A stretch of DNA of 64,000 bases from Rheinheimera hassiensis (GCF_022436675.1 NZ_JAKUJZ010000003.1:260226-324225); one strand, 5' to 3'. Shown: positions 27,799-36,297, numbered from the stretch's first letter. Numbers and translations are program-made. The notes: generated by a model from the sequence alone, not told the origin.

Positions 27799-28386
27799 TT
27801 ACACCGGCTCAAGCACCTCATAATGGATTGGCTTGTATTTAAAATTGTTAGACTGCCCGGCAGAACACGCGGTTAAGCCGACGATCAAATCCATTTTTGC
27901 GGTAAAGATGGTGTAGTCGCCGGCTGTACTTTTCGGTGGCAGTACTGTAATGCGGCCGTCGGCGGCGATGCCTACATGCATAAAGGTATTAAACGTGGTG
28001 CCAATAACATGTTCAGGAATGCCAAAATCGGCAAAAGCGTTGGCTAAGTTGCCATAACAACCCGGCACCGCTGCTTCATCAGGATAAAAATGCCTGAACG
28101 TAGCTTTACTGCACGGCGTTAACAGAAAATCATGGCTTTGCACTGTGTCTTCGGTAATTTCAAACATCACATTGCTGAAATTCGAATATAACTTGCTGCC
28201 ACTGCGAAACTGCACGGATTCGTTATAGTCCAGTGACCGACCGGAGGACAGGTATTCGTGAAAATCATGCTGGTTAAAGCAATACAGATCGGCAACTTGC
28301 TCGCCAAGCGGATCTATCACTTTTAATAGTTGGCCCGCCTTCATGGTAAAGGCGACACCGCTGCGCGGTGGTATTACATTAGTCAT
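27799..28386 (-). CDS. DUF1989 (urea carboxylase-associated family) protein
   Basis: A 195-residue cytoplasmic protein beginning MTNVIPPRSGVAFTMKAGQ. The conserved DUF1989 positions are visible: GEQVADLYCFN, YLSSGRSLDYNES, LLTPCSKATFRHFY and FNTFMHVGI. Members occur with urea amidolyase genes and with heme-type N-hydroxylases; the biochemical role is not settled. The start overlaps the end of the YqcI/YcgG gene by 8 bases, so the two are translationally coupled and probably act together. Confidence 0.88.
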   Translation of the reverse strand: MTNVIPPRSGVAFTMKAGQLLKVIDPLGEQVADLYCFNQHDFHEYLSSGRSLDYNESVQFRSGSKLYSNFSNVMFEITEDTVQSHDFLLTPCSKATFRHFYPDEAAVPGCYGNLANAFADFGIPEHVIGTTFNTFMHVGIAADGRITVLPPKSTAGDYTIFTAKMDLIVGLTACSAGQSNNFKYKPIHYEVLEPV

Positions 28387-29047
28387 TATTATTCCTTACG
28401 GTAAAAGGACATTGCCATTCTTTTGCCACCGCCCTGCCACTGTACTGACGCGCTTCAGACTCGTCGCCATGGTCGGCCAATGCGGTATTTAACTTGCCGC
28501 AAAACACGGTATCGTTTTTGCGGATTTTATTTTTCATACTGTCAAACTTGTTTTCATCTTTAAGACGCTGAAACTGGCTGTGTAAATTAAACACCATAGC
28601 CGGGTAGCGAAACTTTCTCGAGCGGCGATTGCTGTATGGGTTTAAACCGACGATAAAGAAGCCTTCTCCACCGAGACTAAAGCTAAAGTCTGGATCAGCA
28701 GGACTATTGCTAACCCGCGCATCCCAAGCGTATTTTTCGCAGTCTTTGTCATGCAGCGCCTGCAACCGCGTCCACAACGCACGTTCAAACCCTGCTTCAC
28801 TGCCCACCTCACAATCGGTGAATACCGCTACAAAACTGAAAAACATCTGTTTCTGCCGATGGTAACGCGCAATGAAATCATATAGCCGTTCCAGCAACAA
28901 CGGGTCTTCGCTATCGTCGTAGATATTCTGAAAACTATGCAGCTCGATCCGGCCTTTATTATGCGCAATCCTTGCCCCGACACAGGGATAAGCCGCCCTG
29001 TTCATAAATTCGTTAAAACTGCTCATCACCTTTAAATCTGCGGACAT
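28379..29047 (-). CDS. YqcI/YcgG family protein, GntA-like heme N-hydroxylase candidate
   Basis: A 222-residue protein. Recognisable stretches are YPCVGARIAHNKGRIELHSF, FVAVFTDCEVGSEAGFERAL, SFSLGGEGFFIVGLNPYS and SRKFRYPAMVFNLHSQF. Family members include GntA, which N-hydroxylates an arginine derivative in guanitoxin synthesis, and DcsA, which makes N-hydroxyarginine for D-cycloserine; both bind heme. The conserved Cys in YPCVG and the His in FNLHSQF are natural candidates for cofactor contact, but I cannot confirm ligation. ATG follows GGAGG. Neither an arginase-like nor a PLP enzyme partner is beside it, so this is not a known toxin cluster. Confidence 0.85.
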   Translation of the reverse strand: MSADLKVMSSFNEFMNRAAYPCVGARIAHNKGRIELHSFQNIYDDSEDPLLLERLYDFIARYHRQKQMFFSFVAVFTDCEVGSEAGFERALWTRLQALHDKDCEKYAWDARVSNSPADPDFSFSLGGEGFFIVGLNPYSNRRSRKFRYPAMVFNLHSQFQRLKDENKFDSMKNKIRKNDTVFCGKLNTALADHGDESEARQYSGRAVAKEWQCPFTVRNNND

Positions 29048-29481
29048 TCAATAACCTCCGGATGGTAGTAATACCCAAACGCGTTGCGCGGCGCATCAGT
29101 AGGGACTCTTAAATTCATTAATACTTAAATTCATTAATACTTAAGCGAAATCTGTACCAGACGAAGAACGAGCGGTTATTTGTTGCCGGTAAGGTTATTT
29201 TGCGGTTTAGCAGCAATAACTTAAAAGCCGGCGGGGTTACGAAAACAGCGAGCATATCGCGGCTTTTGCACAGCGATAAAGGGTAAATTGTTCATGGACT
29301 TTGTAAGTTTTTCTTGCACACCGGTATAAAGATTTTGCCCCTGGTTTGCTGCGCCAGCGAGCGGCGCAGTCGGCAGTTTGCTACAGTGTCTTTTTTACGG
29401 CTAACTGCTTATACTTGCCCCCCTTTGGTGCAATTACCGGATTTAGCTTTGCAAACTAAAGTAAAACAGCTGTTTAGCGCC
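29048..29481. other. 434-base divergent gap with no supported gene
   Basis: The gap lies between the YqcI/YcgG gene (minus) and the HPP-CBS gene (plus) and must hold both promoters. It is AT-rich near 29105-29145, where a 16-base sequence is duplicated. The HPP-CBS frame is open back to 29314 without a convincing start codon or ribosome binding site, so part of the gap may be coding. Nothing else was recognised. Confidence 0.5.
29109..29140. repeat. two tandem copies of a 16-base AT-rich sequence
   Basis: TTAAATTCATTAATAC occurs at 29109-29124 and immediately again at 29125-29140, followed by TTAA. It lies about 62 bases upstream of the YqcI/YcgG start, a place for a promoter or regulator site. 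A replication-slippage duplication is the simplest origin. Confidence 0.7.
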
Positions 29482-30633
29482 ATGTTGGCACAACTTGGCC
29501 TGATAAAACGCGACAGCCAGCGGTTATCGGCTATCCCGCTAACCGAACGGCTAAAAGTGGCGTTATCTGCTTTTATGGCGTTATTTATCGTGACCTGGAT
29601 CAGCCTGCAACTGGCCGGCACCGGCGCCGATATAGTGTTGCTGGCGTCGATGGGAGCCTCAGCGGTGTTGCTGTTCGGCTTACCCAACAGCCCGCTGGCT
29701 AAGCCATGGTCTTTTGCCGGCGGTCATCTTATCTCTGCCACTGTGGGGCTTATTTGCTCGCATCTGTTTACCGATTTAGCCCTGATGGCTGCAGTAACTA
29801 TCGGCATAGTGCTGTTTGTGATGTATATCTTTGAATGTATGCATCCGCCTGGCGGAGCCACTGCGCTGGTACCGGTAATAGCGTCTACTGAGCAGGTGTT
29901 AGGCTATGATTTTTTGTTGTACCCGGTGGCGCTGAATGTATTTGTGCTGCTGGCGGTAGCGTTGTTGTTGCAAAAATTCTGGTTAAAGCGCGACGTGCAA
30001 AAACCGGCAAAACACTTTGATCCGCTGCATTTACATCAGGATCAATCCCCACTGAAGCGGCTGGGCCTGCAACCGGAGGACTTACTCAGCGCGTTAAACA
30101 GTTTTAATACGGTTGTGGATATCAGCGAGCAGGATTTAGAGCAGTTGTATCATCAGGCACAACTGCATGCTTACAAACGTAAAAGCGGCGAGATCCGCTG
30201 TGGCGATATTATGTCGCGCGACTTGCTCACCATTGGCCCCAACAGCGCCGTGGCTGCCGCCTGGCAGTTGCTGCGCAAGCACAACATCAGCATGCTGCCG
30301 GTAACTGATCCCCAACAGCAACTGCTGGGTGTGGTATCAACAACTGATTTTCTGAAAAACCTGCAGGTACCACATTACTGGGGGATGCTGCGTCATGTTA
30401 ATCAGCTGCTGTTGAAAAACCGCCACAATAAACAATACAAACGCAAAGTAGCGGAGATTATGCTGACTAAGATAAGCGTGGCGCATGAAGACGACCATAT
30501 CGCCGCACTGGTGCCAATGCTGTCAGATCAGGGCCTGCACCATATTCCGGTACTGAATACGCAGCAACAACTGGTGGGAGTAATAACCCAATCTGATCTT
30601 ATCGCTGCGCTGTTTAACAGCAAGCTGAGCTGA
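29482..30633 (+). CDS. HPP family membrane protein with paired CBS domains
   Basis: A protein of about 383 residues. The N-terminal HPP domain has four membrane helices with GADIVLLASMGASAVLLFG, SPLAKPWSFAGGHLISATVG and the namesake FECMHPPGGATAL. The C-terminal half holds two CBS domains (SRDLLTIGPNSAV... and KISVAHEDDHIAAL...), which bind adenosine nucleotides. HPP proteins have been linked to nitrite transport in plastids and cyanobacteria, so a small anion transporter is possible. The start is uncertain: ATG at 29482 is chosen, but the frame is open to 29314 and no clear ribosome binding site precedes any candidate. Confidence 0.85.
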   Translation: MLAQLGLIKRDSQRLSAIPLTERLKVALSAFMALFIVTWISLQLAGTGADIVLLASMGASAVLLFGLPNSPLAKPWSFAGGHLISATVGLICSHLFTDLALMAAVTIGIVLFVMYIFECMHPPGGATALVPVIASTEQVLGYDFLLYPVALNVFVLLAVALLLQKFWLKRDVQKPAKHFDPLHLHQDQSPLKRLGLQPEDLLSALNSFNTVVDISEQDLEQLYHQAQLHAYKRKSGEIRCGDIMSRDLLTIGPNSAVAAAWQLLRKHNISMLPVTDPQQQLLGVVSTTDFLKNLQVPHYWGMLRHVNQLLLKNRHNKQYKRKVAEIMLTKISVAHEDDHIAALVPMLSDQGLHHIPVLNTQQQLVGVITQSDLIAALFNSKLS

Positions 30634-30673
30634 TGCACCTACACCATTATTACCCCCCTCTTGCAGTACAGCA

Positions 30674-32209
30674 TCATTTTTTATTCTGCGGCTTTACCAG
30701 CGACAGCTGGTAAACGTCGTGGCGCCTGTCGCGCATGGTATGCACACTGCCATGGCTGTGCAGCTCTTTTAATAAATCGATATTCACATCTACTATCAAC
30801 AGCATTTCTGAGTTAGGCGTCGCTTCAGCTTTAATACCAGTAGTAGGAAAGGCAAAGTCTGACGGCGTAAACAGTGCCGACTGCGCATACTGAATATCCA
30901 TATTATTTACCCGCGCCAGGTTACCCACAGCGCCGGCAATGGCAACATAACATTCGTTCTCTATCGCCCGCGCCATAGCGCAGTGGCGCACCCTGGTATA
31001 ACCGTTTTGCGTGTCGGTTAAAAACGGCACAAACAGAATATTCATGCCCTGATCGGATAACAACCTGGCGTATTCGGGGAATTCAACATCGTAGCAAATC
31101 ATAATGCCGATTTTGCCGCAGTCAGTATCAAATACCTCAACCTTATTACCACCACTCATGGCCCAGTTGCGTTTCTCTGCCGGGGTAACATGCACTTTGT
31201 CGTACTGCTCCCAGGTGCCGTCGCGGCGGCATAGAAAGCCACTGTTATATAGCTTGCCATCAACCAGATACGGCATACTGCCGGTGATAATATTTATGTT
31301 ATAGGCAATGGCATACTCTACAAATTTATCGCGGATAGCTTCAGTATATTTTGCCAACTGGCGGATACTTTCAGTGACACTTAAATGGTTGTAATGCGCC
31401 ATTAACGGTGCCGCAAACAGCTCGGGAAACAAAATAAAATCGCTTTTGTAATCCGATACCGCATCGACAAAAAATTCCATGTGTTCAAATAGTTGCTCAA
31501 TGCCAGCCATGCTGCGCATTTGCCACTGCACCAAACCTAAGCGCACTTCTGCCTTAGGCGCATTAATCAGTTTTACTGATTTGGTGTAGTAAATATTGGC
31601 CCACTCCAGCAAGGTGGCATATTCCTGTGATTCGATATCACCGCGTAAATAGCCTTTAAGCAACTTGCGCACATGAAAACCGTTAGCCAGCTGAAAACTC
31701 AGCACCGGATCATGTACCTCTTTGCCTTTAACCTTTTCAATATATTGCTTAGCACTGAGCGTGCCTGCGTGCTGGTTATAGTTTGGCATGCGGCCACCAG
31801 CCATAATGGCGCGTAAATTCAGGTTTTCGCACAGCTCTTTGCGAGCATCGTACAAGCGGCGCGCCAAACGCAGACCGCGATACTCAGGGTGAATAAACAC
31901 CTCAATGCCGTATAACACATCGCCGTTAGGATCATGGTTTTTAAAGGAAAAACCGGTAACAATCTGTTCGTAGGTGTGTTCATCACTAAATTTGCTGTAA
32001 TCGATAATCAGCGAAAAAGCACAGCCGACTACTTTGCCGTCGACACACACGCAAAGCTGGCCATCAGGGAATTTAGTCAGCAGTGTATCTACCACTGGTG
32101 CTGTCCAGCTTAGTAAAGGGCCAGCCTGATAAACCTGCTCAGACGCTTCGCGCAGTTCAGTCATATCCTCACGGGTAAGGTGGCGCACTTCAACATGATT
32201 GGCTTCCAT
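30674..32209 (-). CDS. GNAT N-acetyltransferase fused to a nitrilase-family amidohydrolase
   Basis: A 511-residue two-domain protein. Residues 1-200 form a GNAT acyltransferase (VFIHPEYRGLRLARRLYDA is the acetyl-CoA loop). Residues about 225-505 form a carbon-nitrogen hydrolase with the Glu in LFPELFAAPL, the Lys in YDKVHVTPAEKRNW and the Cys in MICYDVEFPE. Both active sites look intact. Fusions of this kind are widespread in proteobacteria, but their substrate is unknown; a sequential acyl transfer and amide hydrolysis is inferred. Upstream is a gap of 494 bases holding a modC remnant. Confidence 0.93.
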   Translation of the reverse strand: MEANHVEVRHLTREDMTELREASEQVYQAGPLLSWTAPVVDTLLTKFPDGQLCVCVDGKVVGCAFSLIIDYSKFSDEHTYEQIVTGFSFKNHDPNGDVLYGIEVFIHPEYRGLRLARRLYDARKELCENLNLRAIMAGGRMPNYNQHAGTLSAKQYIEKVKGKEVHDPVLSFQLANGFHVRKLLKGYLRGDIESQEYATLLEWANIYYTKSVKLINAPKAEVRLGLVQWQMRSMAGIEQLFEHMEFFVDAVSDYKSDFILFPELFAAPLMAHYNHLSVTESIRQLAKYTEAIRDKFVEYAIAYNINIITGSMPYLVDGKLYNSGFLCRRDGTWEQYDKVHVTPAEKRNWAMSGGNKVEVFDTDCGKIGIMICYDVEFPEYARLLSDQGMNILFVPFLTDTQNGYTRVRHCAMARAIENECYVAIAGAVGNLARVNNMDIQYAQSALFTPSDFAFPTTGIKAEATPNSEMLLIVDVNIDLLKELHSHGSVHTMRDRRHDVYQLSLVKPQNKK

Positions 32210-32252
32210 AAGCTCTCCTGTAATTACTGTGTTGTATTAAGGGTAACACAAC

Positions 32253-32567
32253 CTGATGCAACACGGTTGTATTCACAGCCGGGGCCCGCTGCAACAGCAG
32301 TTACTGCAACCCGAACTCGCGGCTATCAGCGCCATGTCGCGTTAAGCCTTAAGCCTTAAGCCTCTTAGCGACAGCTCAGTCAGTAATCAGTTGCAAGTAA
32401 GCATTAGCGGCTTTAACAGCGCGCCCCACCCGGCCGAAACCCTGGTGCAGCTAACACTGGCAGGTCAGCCGCTGCAGGCATTGCTAACTAAACAATCGGT
32501 TGAGCGGCTGGGTCTACAAATTGGGCAGCCGGTATATGCGCAGATAAAGGCGGTGGCGCTGGATTAA
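32253..32567 (+). pseudogene. modC: remnant of the 3' end of modC (molybdate ABC transporter ATPase)
   Basis: One frame of 105 codons reads LMQHGCIHSRGPLQQQLLQ, a stop (TAA at 32343-32345), then a TOBE-type segment SNQLQVSISGFNS and GLQIGQPVYAQIKAVALD before the real stop at 32565. This matches the end of ModC: the last part of the ATPase domain followed by the molybdate-binding TOBE domain. The N-terminal ATPase core (Walker A, Walker B, signature) is absent. The stop falls in a triple 7-base repeat (TTAAGCC, 32342-32362). No modA or modB is in the window. Confidence 0.72.
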
Positions 32568-32703
32568 TAACCAACAATGCAGCGTTATATCCCCCGATAC
32601 GCCTCACTTTTCCGAATCAGGCGCCCCTGCAATCGCTTTAGCCGCTATAAGTGAATTGGCGACATTGTTTACAGGGCGTCTAAAGCAGGCTCTGATCTGG
32701 CGT

Positions 32704-33894
32704 TTACTGCGCCAATAGTTTAAGTAACCGCTCTTTTCGGGCCAGGTAAACGTCATAGCCATCATAGCCCTGCGCCGATAACGCGAGCGCTTTGTTGACC
32801 TGTGCGAGTGACTCTTCGTACCGCTCGCTCTGCTCGTAGCCATAAGCCAGACCGTTGTAGGCGTCTGGTTTGTCGGGATAGAGCGTTATGCCGTATTCAA
32901 ACAGCTTAATAGCTTGTTCAAGATTGCCGGTATTGACGAAGTGGTAACCCAGCTCCCGTACCAGCCATTCCGGCGGCGAAGTTTGTTCGCCATATTGCTG
33001 CGACAGCCGCTTGTAATAATCTGCAATAGAGCGGGTGTCGCCGGTATAGGCGCGTAGCGGCATGCGTAATGGTAAGAACAGATTATGATATGCATTAAAA
33101 ATGCCGGCAACTGATGTTAAGCCATGTGGCACAGTGTCGAACTCATCACTGATAAAGGTTAAGCCCTTGGGCGTATTGGACGACATGAAGTGTTGTAAAT
33201 CGTCATAGCGCTGTCGCATAAAGCCGCTTTCTTCACCAATGTTCATATATAAATAGTTGTCTAAGGCTTTTGTGTTAGCCATAAAGGCTTTTGTGCTTTT
33301 TGCCGTTGCGCCGTTATTCCACCAAACGGCTGCACTGTAGGCTAAATGCGCCTGAAAAAGCTCTGGCTTGGTTTGCAGAGCATAAAGTACGAATACGCCG
33401 CCGGCGGACGCCCCGGCAATAACTTTAAAGTCATGAGTACGGTATTTTTTGTCCACGAAAGGGATAAGTTCGTTTTCTATAAAAGTTAAGAACTTTGGCG
33501 CTCCCCCGCCGATACCGATCGGGCCCTGTGGCTCTTGATTAACGGTTGGAAATAAATCTCTCTGCCTGTCGGTATTTTCAATTGCAACAATGATCACCTC
33601 AGGCGCAGCGCTTGCGTCTTGCAGCCTTTCTAAAACCGCCGTAATAAGCGGGATATTGCCTTTACCATCAAGCCGATAGATCACCGGATACTTTTTGTTG
33701 GGCGTGGAAGCATAGCTTTTGGGAAGTTGTACTGTAATGGTTCGGCTCTCGTTGAGCACGGCAGAGTGCAGTGTCTCTGTCAGCAATGTGTAGTCACCAC
33801 TGGCACCTGACACCTGCTGCGCAAAAACAGATGGCGCCATCACTGAAAAAACGATAAACACAGCGATGCTTTTGGCAATATTCCTTTTTTTCAT
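32704..33894 (-). CDS. exported esterase (IroE/Fes-like alpha/beta hydrolase) with C-terminal TPR
   Basis: A 396-residue exported protein. Signal peptide KSIAVFIVFSVMAPSVFAQQ is followed by a putative esterase domain (PF00756 type, to about residue 275) with TITVQLPKSY, PVIYRLDGKG and the nucleophile elbow VIAGASAGGVFVLYAL, and two C-terminal TPR-like helix pairs (LEQAIKLFEYGITLYPDKPD, EESLAQVNKALAL). Similar proteins cleave siderophore or acyl esters; the substrate here is unknown. ATG at 33894 is taken; the open frame extends to 34101 but the added N terminus is out of character and crosses the gene remnants upstream. Confidence 0.85.
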   Translation of the reverse strand: MKKRNIAKSIAVFIVFSVMAPSVFAQQVSGASGDYTLLTETLHSAVLNESRTITVQLPKSYASTPNKKYPVIYRLDGKGNIPLITAVLERLQDASAAPEVIIVAIENTDRQRDLFPTVNQEPQGPIGIGGGAPKFLTFIENELIPFVDKKYRTHDFKVIAGASAGGVFVLYALQTKPELFQAHLAYSAAVWWNNGATAKSTKAFMANTKALDNYLYMNIGEESGFMRQRYDDLQHFMSSNTPKGLTFISDEFDTVPHGLTSVAGIFNAYHNLFLPLRMPLRAYTGDTRSIADYYKRLSQQYGEQTSPPEWLVRELGYHFVNTGNLEQAIKLFEYGITLYPDKPDAYNGLAYGYEQSERYEESLAQVNKALALSAQGYDGYDVYLARKERLLKLLAQ

Positions 33895-33964
33895 TATTTT
33901 TCCATTTATTTCAATATTTTTCATAACGTTAGCATACAAGCATATATATTGAAATGCTGAGTGA

Positions 33965-34051
33965 TTCAGACCTCTGCGCGTCAGTAACCGGCAGCGCTTG
34001 CTGATCCTGCGCAATGCTATCCCACAAATCTTCAACCAATTGCACACGTCG
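33965..34051 (-). pseudogene. truncated addiction-module antitoxin remnant
   Basis: Minus-strand codons read VQLVEDLWDSIAQDQQALPV followed by TDAQRSE. This is the hallmark of the small stabilising antitoxins of the Unstab_antitox (PF09720) family, which normally start about 20 residues earlier and continue past a conserved EQRAELDRRL. Here a stop (TAG) lies just upstream and the C terminus is lost after QRSE, so no antitoxin is made. No matching RelE-type toxin follows. The remnant abuts the argO fragment at 34069. Confidence 0.7.
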
Positions 34052-34068
34052 CTACAACTGTACATCAC

Positions 34069-34145
34069 GCAGCGCCAGGTTAAGCGCGATGGCGCCATCA
34101 AACAGCTGCCAGCGTTTGGCTGGGTTAAGCCAGATTTTCAGCTTT
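34069..34145 (-). pseudogene. second, partial copy of the argO 3' end
   Basis: This segment aligns with 34739-34834, inside the last third of the intact argO, in the same orientation. Shared landmarks are GCGCCAGGTTAA, GGCGCCATCAAACA, CTGCCAGCGTTTGGC and GTTAAGCCAGATTTTCAGC. It differs by about four substitutions and lacks 21 bases (CGAT to CGAT) that the intact gene has. It is not an expressed gene. The VOC gene lies between the two copies. Confidence 0.8.
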
Positions 34146-34213
34146 AGCGGCCAACAGGCAAATAGTAGCCTGCAATGAGTGGAAAAAAATCAGGCGCTGG
34201 ACAAAGAAATCCG

Positions 34214-34618
34214 CTAATCCGCAATTTCGTCATAACCCGCGCCAAGAAATTGCACAAAGCAGAAGCCGTGGCCAAAGGGGTCTGCCATTGGTGCCAACTT
34301 GCCCCAGTTTTGCGTTACGATTGGTTTCTCCAGCCGGGCGCCGGCATCAACCGCTTGCTCAACACTGGCTTCAATGTCTTCTACCACGAAGTCCAGATGC
34401 ACCGGTGTCCAATGTCGCTGGTAGTCCCGCAGTTGTGGCAATGTATCTACCGCGGCTGTGCCGGCGGCTTTGACCAGTAAATAAATGGGCGCCGAACTGC
34501 CAAGCATTTCTATGCCAAAACTGCCGAAGCGACGGCCAATGCGCAGGTCGAATGCCGCAATATAGAAACGCTCTGCACGCTCAAGATCATCAACATCGAT
34601 GTTTACCAGCATATTCAT
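34214..34618 (-). CDS. VOC superfamily protein (glyoxalase/bleomycin-resistance fold)
   Basis: A 134-residue protein with the paired beta-alpha-beta-beta-beta fold. It begins MNMLVNIDVDDLERAERFYI, has HLDFVVEDIEASVEQAVDAG mid-protein and ends with DPFGHGFCFVQFLG, the usual metal-binding positions being His and the Glu of IEMLG. Function could be a small dioxygenase, isomerase or drug-binding protein. It is flanked by the argO gene upstream and the degraded argO copy downstream, as if inserted there. Confidence 0.9.
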   Translation of the reverse strand: MNMLVNIDVDDLERAERFYIAAFDLRIGRRFGSFGIEMLGSSAPIYLLVKAAGTAAVDTLPQLRDYQRHWTPVHLDFVVEDIEASVEQAVDAGARLEKPIVTQNWGKLAPMADPFGHGFCFVQFLGAGYDEIAD

Positions 34619-34732
34619 GGTCTTGTTACCGGATTTGCTTCAAGCTCAATTAAAGTATATTGCAACTTTGGGCAGCGAACAGCTTGATAGTATTAATCCC
34701 CGACATTGCGCCCGCCATGCGCTTGGTCTAAA

Positions 34733-35329
34733 TCACTGCAGCGCCAGGTTAAACGCGATACCACCAAGCACAATGGCGATGGCGCCATCAAACAACTGCC
34801 AGCGTTTGGCCGAGTTAAGCCAGATTTTCAGCTTTGGAGCCAAAGCTGTCAGCGAGGAAAACCACACTAATGAAGCGATACAGGCGCCGGCCATAAACCA
34901 CAGTGGTGCCGCTTGCTGGTTTGCCACCCCGCCGATTAAAAATACCGTGTCCAGATACACATGCGGGTTTAATAACGTAATGGCCAGTGCCGTTAGCGCG
35001 GTTTTGCTGCTGCTCATTAACTGAGTGCCGGTATCGGTTTGCAAGCCTTTGCCACCGGCCCATGCGCGACTGCCCGCCTGCCATGCCAACCACAACAGCA
35101 ACGCTACACCCAGCCAAGTAAGCAGCGGCACCAGCGGCGGTACCAGTTGCTGCATTTGCTGCACGGCAAATACGCCGAGCACAATCAGCAGGCAATCACA
35201 GACAATACATACTGCGGCGATTACCAGCCGGTTTGCCCCGGCCATGCTTTGGCTGAGTACCCAGATATTTTGCGCGCCAATGGCGACAATTAAACTTAAC
35301 CCTACACCAAACCCTAATAAAAACGTCAT
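34733..35329 (-). CDS. argO: LysE/ArgO family amino acid exporter
   Basis: A 198-residue inner-membrane protein with six hydrophobic segments: N-terminal LLGFGVGLSLIVAIGAQNIW is diagnostic, with NPHVYLDTVFLIGGV in the fifth segment. Family members export arginine or lysine. It is divergent from a LysR gene with ArgP features, which is the classical argO/argP arrangement; ArgP activates argO when arginine is high. The last part of the gene is duplicated in degraded form at 34069-34145. Confidence 0.92.
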   Translation of the reverse strand: MTFLLGFGVGLSLIVAIGAQNIWVLSQSMAGANRLVIAAVCIVCDCLLIVLGVFAVQQMQQLVPPLVPLLTWLGVALLLWLAWQAGSRAWAGGKGLQTDTGTQLMSSSKTALTALAITLLNPHVYLDTVFLIGGVANQQAAPLWFMAGACIASLVWFSSLTALAPKLKIWLNSAKRWQLFDGAIAIVLGGIAFNLALQ

Positions 35330-35424
35330 GCTGCTAACTCAAATGGTAAAACCTGGTGCAGAACATACCCTTTAACACTATTATTAATCCAACGAATTAT
35401 TTTATATATAGATGAATTTAATTA

Positions 35425-36297
35425 ATGATTGATTATCGTTTATTGCAGGCGCTTTGTGCCGTAGTAGAACAAGGTGGCTTTGAGCGCGCGGCAAAACTGC
35501 TGTGCCTGACGCAGTCGGCGGTTAGCCACCGTATTAAGCAGCTTGAAGCCATTGCCGGCCAGCCGGTATTGCTGCGCACGACGCCACCTGTTGCCACACC
35601 TGCCGGACAACGGCTGCTGAATCACCTGCAGCAGGTACGGCAAATGGAAGCCTCGCTGGGGCTGGAAGCTACCAGTGTTACTACAGTAAGATTGGCGGTA
35701 AATGCCGACTCACTGGCAACCTGGCTGCCACAAGCACTGGTTATGCCGGACTACCCGCAGCTGTGTTTTGATTTTGTAGTGGAGGATCAATCAGTCGGTT
35801 TAAAACGGATGAAGCAAGGCGATGTTATGGCGTGTCTATGTGCCAGCAGCCAGGCGGTAAACGGTGCTAAGGTGCAGGCACTGGGTGCAATACGTTACCG
35901 CGCCGTGGCCAGCCCTGATTTTATCCGCCGCTACCGCTTAGAGCAGGACGTGCTGACACAACTGCCGCAGGCGCCGTGTTTGGTGTTTAATCAGGATGAT
36001 CAACTACAGCATCAGTACCTACAGCATATTTGCGGTAAACCACCGCAACAAACGCATTTATGCCCGTCGTCAGAAGGTTTTTTACGCGCCACTCTGGCAG
36101 GGCTGGGTTTTGGCCTGCTGCCGGAGCTGCAAATGCAGCCTTATCTGGAAAATAAGCAGTTGGTTGATTTAACGCCAAACTATCACCTGGATACGCCGCT
36201 GTACTGGCACTACTGGCAAAGCGAAAGCCCGTTAATGGCACAGTTGCGCCAGCAAATTACTGCCACTGCGCAACAACAACTGTATTGTGTTAGTTAA
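35425..36297 (+). CDS. argP: LysR-family regulator ArgP
   Basis: A 290-residue LysR-type regulator with an N-terminal winged HTH (YRLLQALCAVVEQGGFERAA, CLTQSAVSHRIKQLE) and an effector domain with LLRTTPPVATPAGQRLL and SLATWLPQAL. The ALCAVVEQGGFERAA helix and DSLATWLPQALV are close to ArgP/IciA. It is adjacent and divergent from argO, its expected target, with 95 bases between starts that should contain the ArgP site. Effectors are likely arginine and lysine. Confidence 0.93.
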   Translation: MIDYRLLQALCAVVEQGGFERAAKLLCLTQSAVSHRIKQLEAIAGQPVLLRTTPPVATPAGQRLLNHLQQVRQMEASLGLEATSVTTVRLAVNADSLATWLPQALVMPDYPQLCFDFVVEDQSVGLKRMKQGDVMACLCASSQAVNGAKVQALGAIRYRAVASPDFIRRYRLEQDVLTQLPQAPCLVFNQDDQLQHQYLQHICGKPPQQTHLCPSSEGFLRATLAGLGFGLLPELQMQPYLENKQLVDLTPNYHLDTPLYWHYWQSESPLMAQLRQQITATAQQQLYCVS

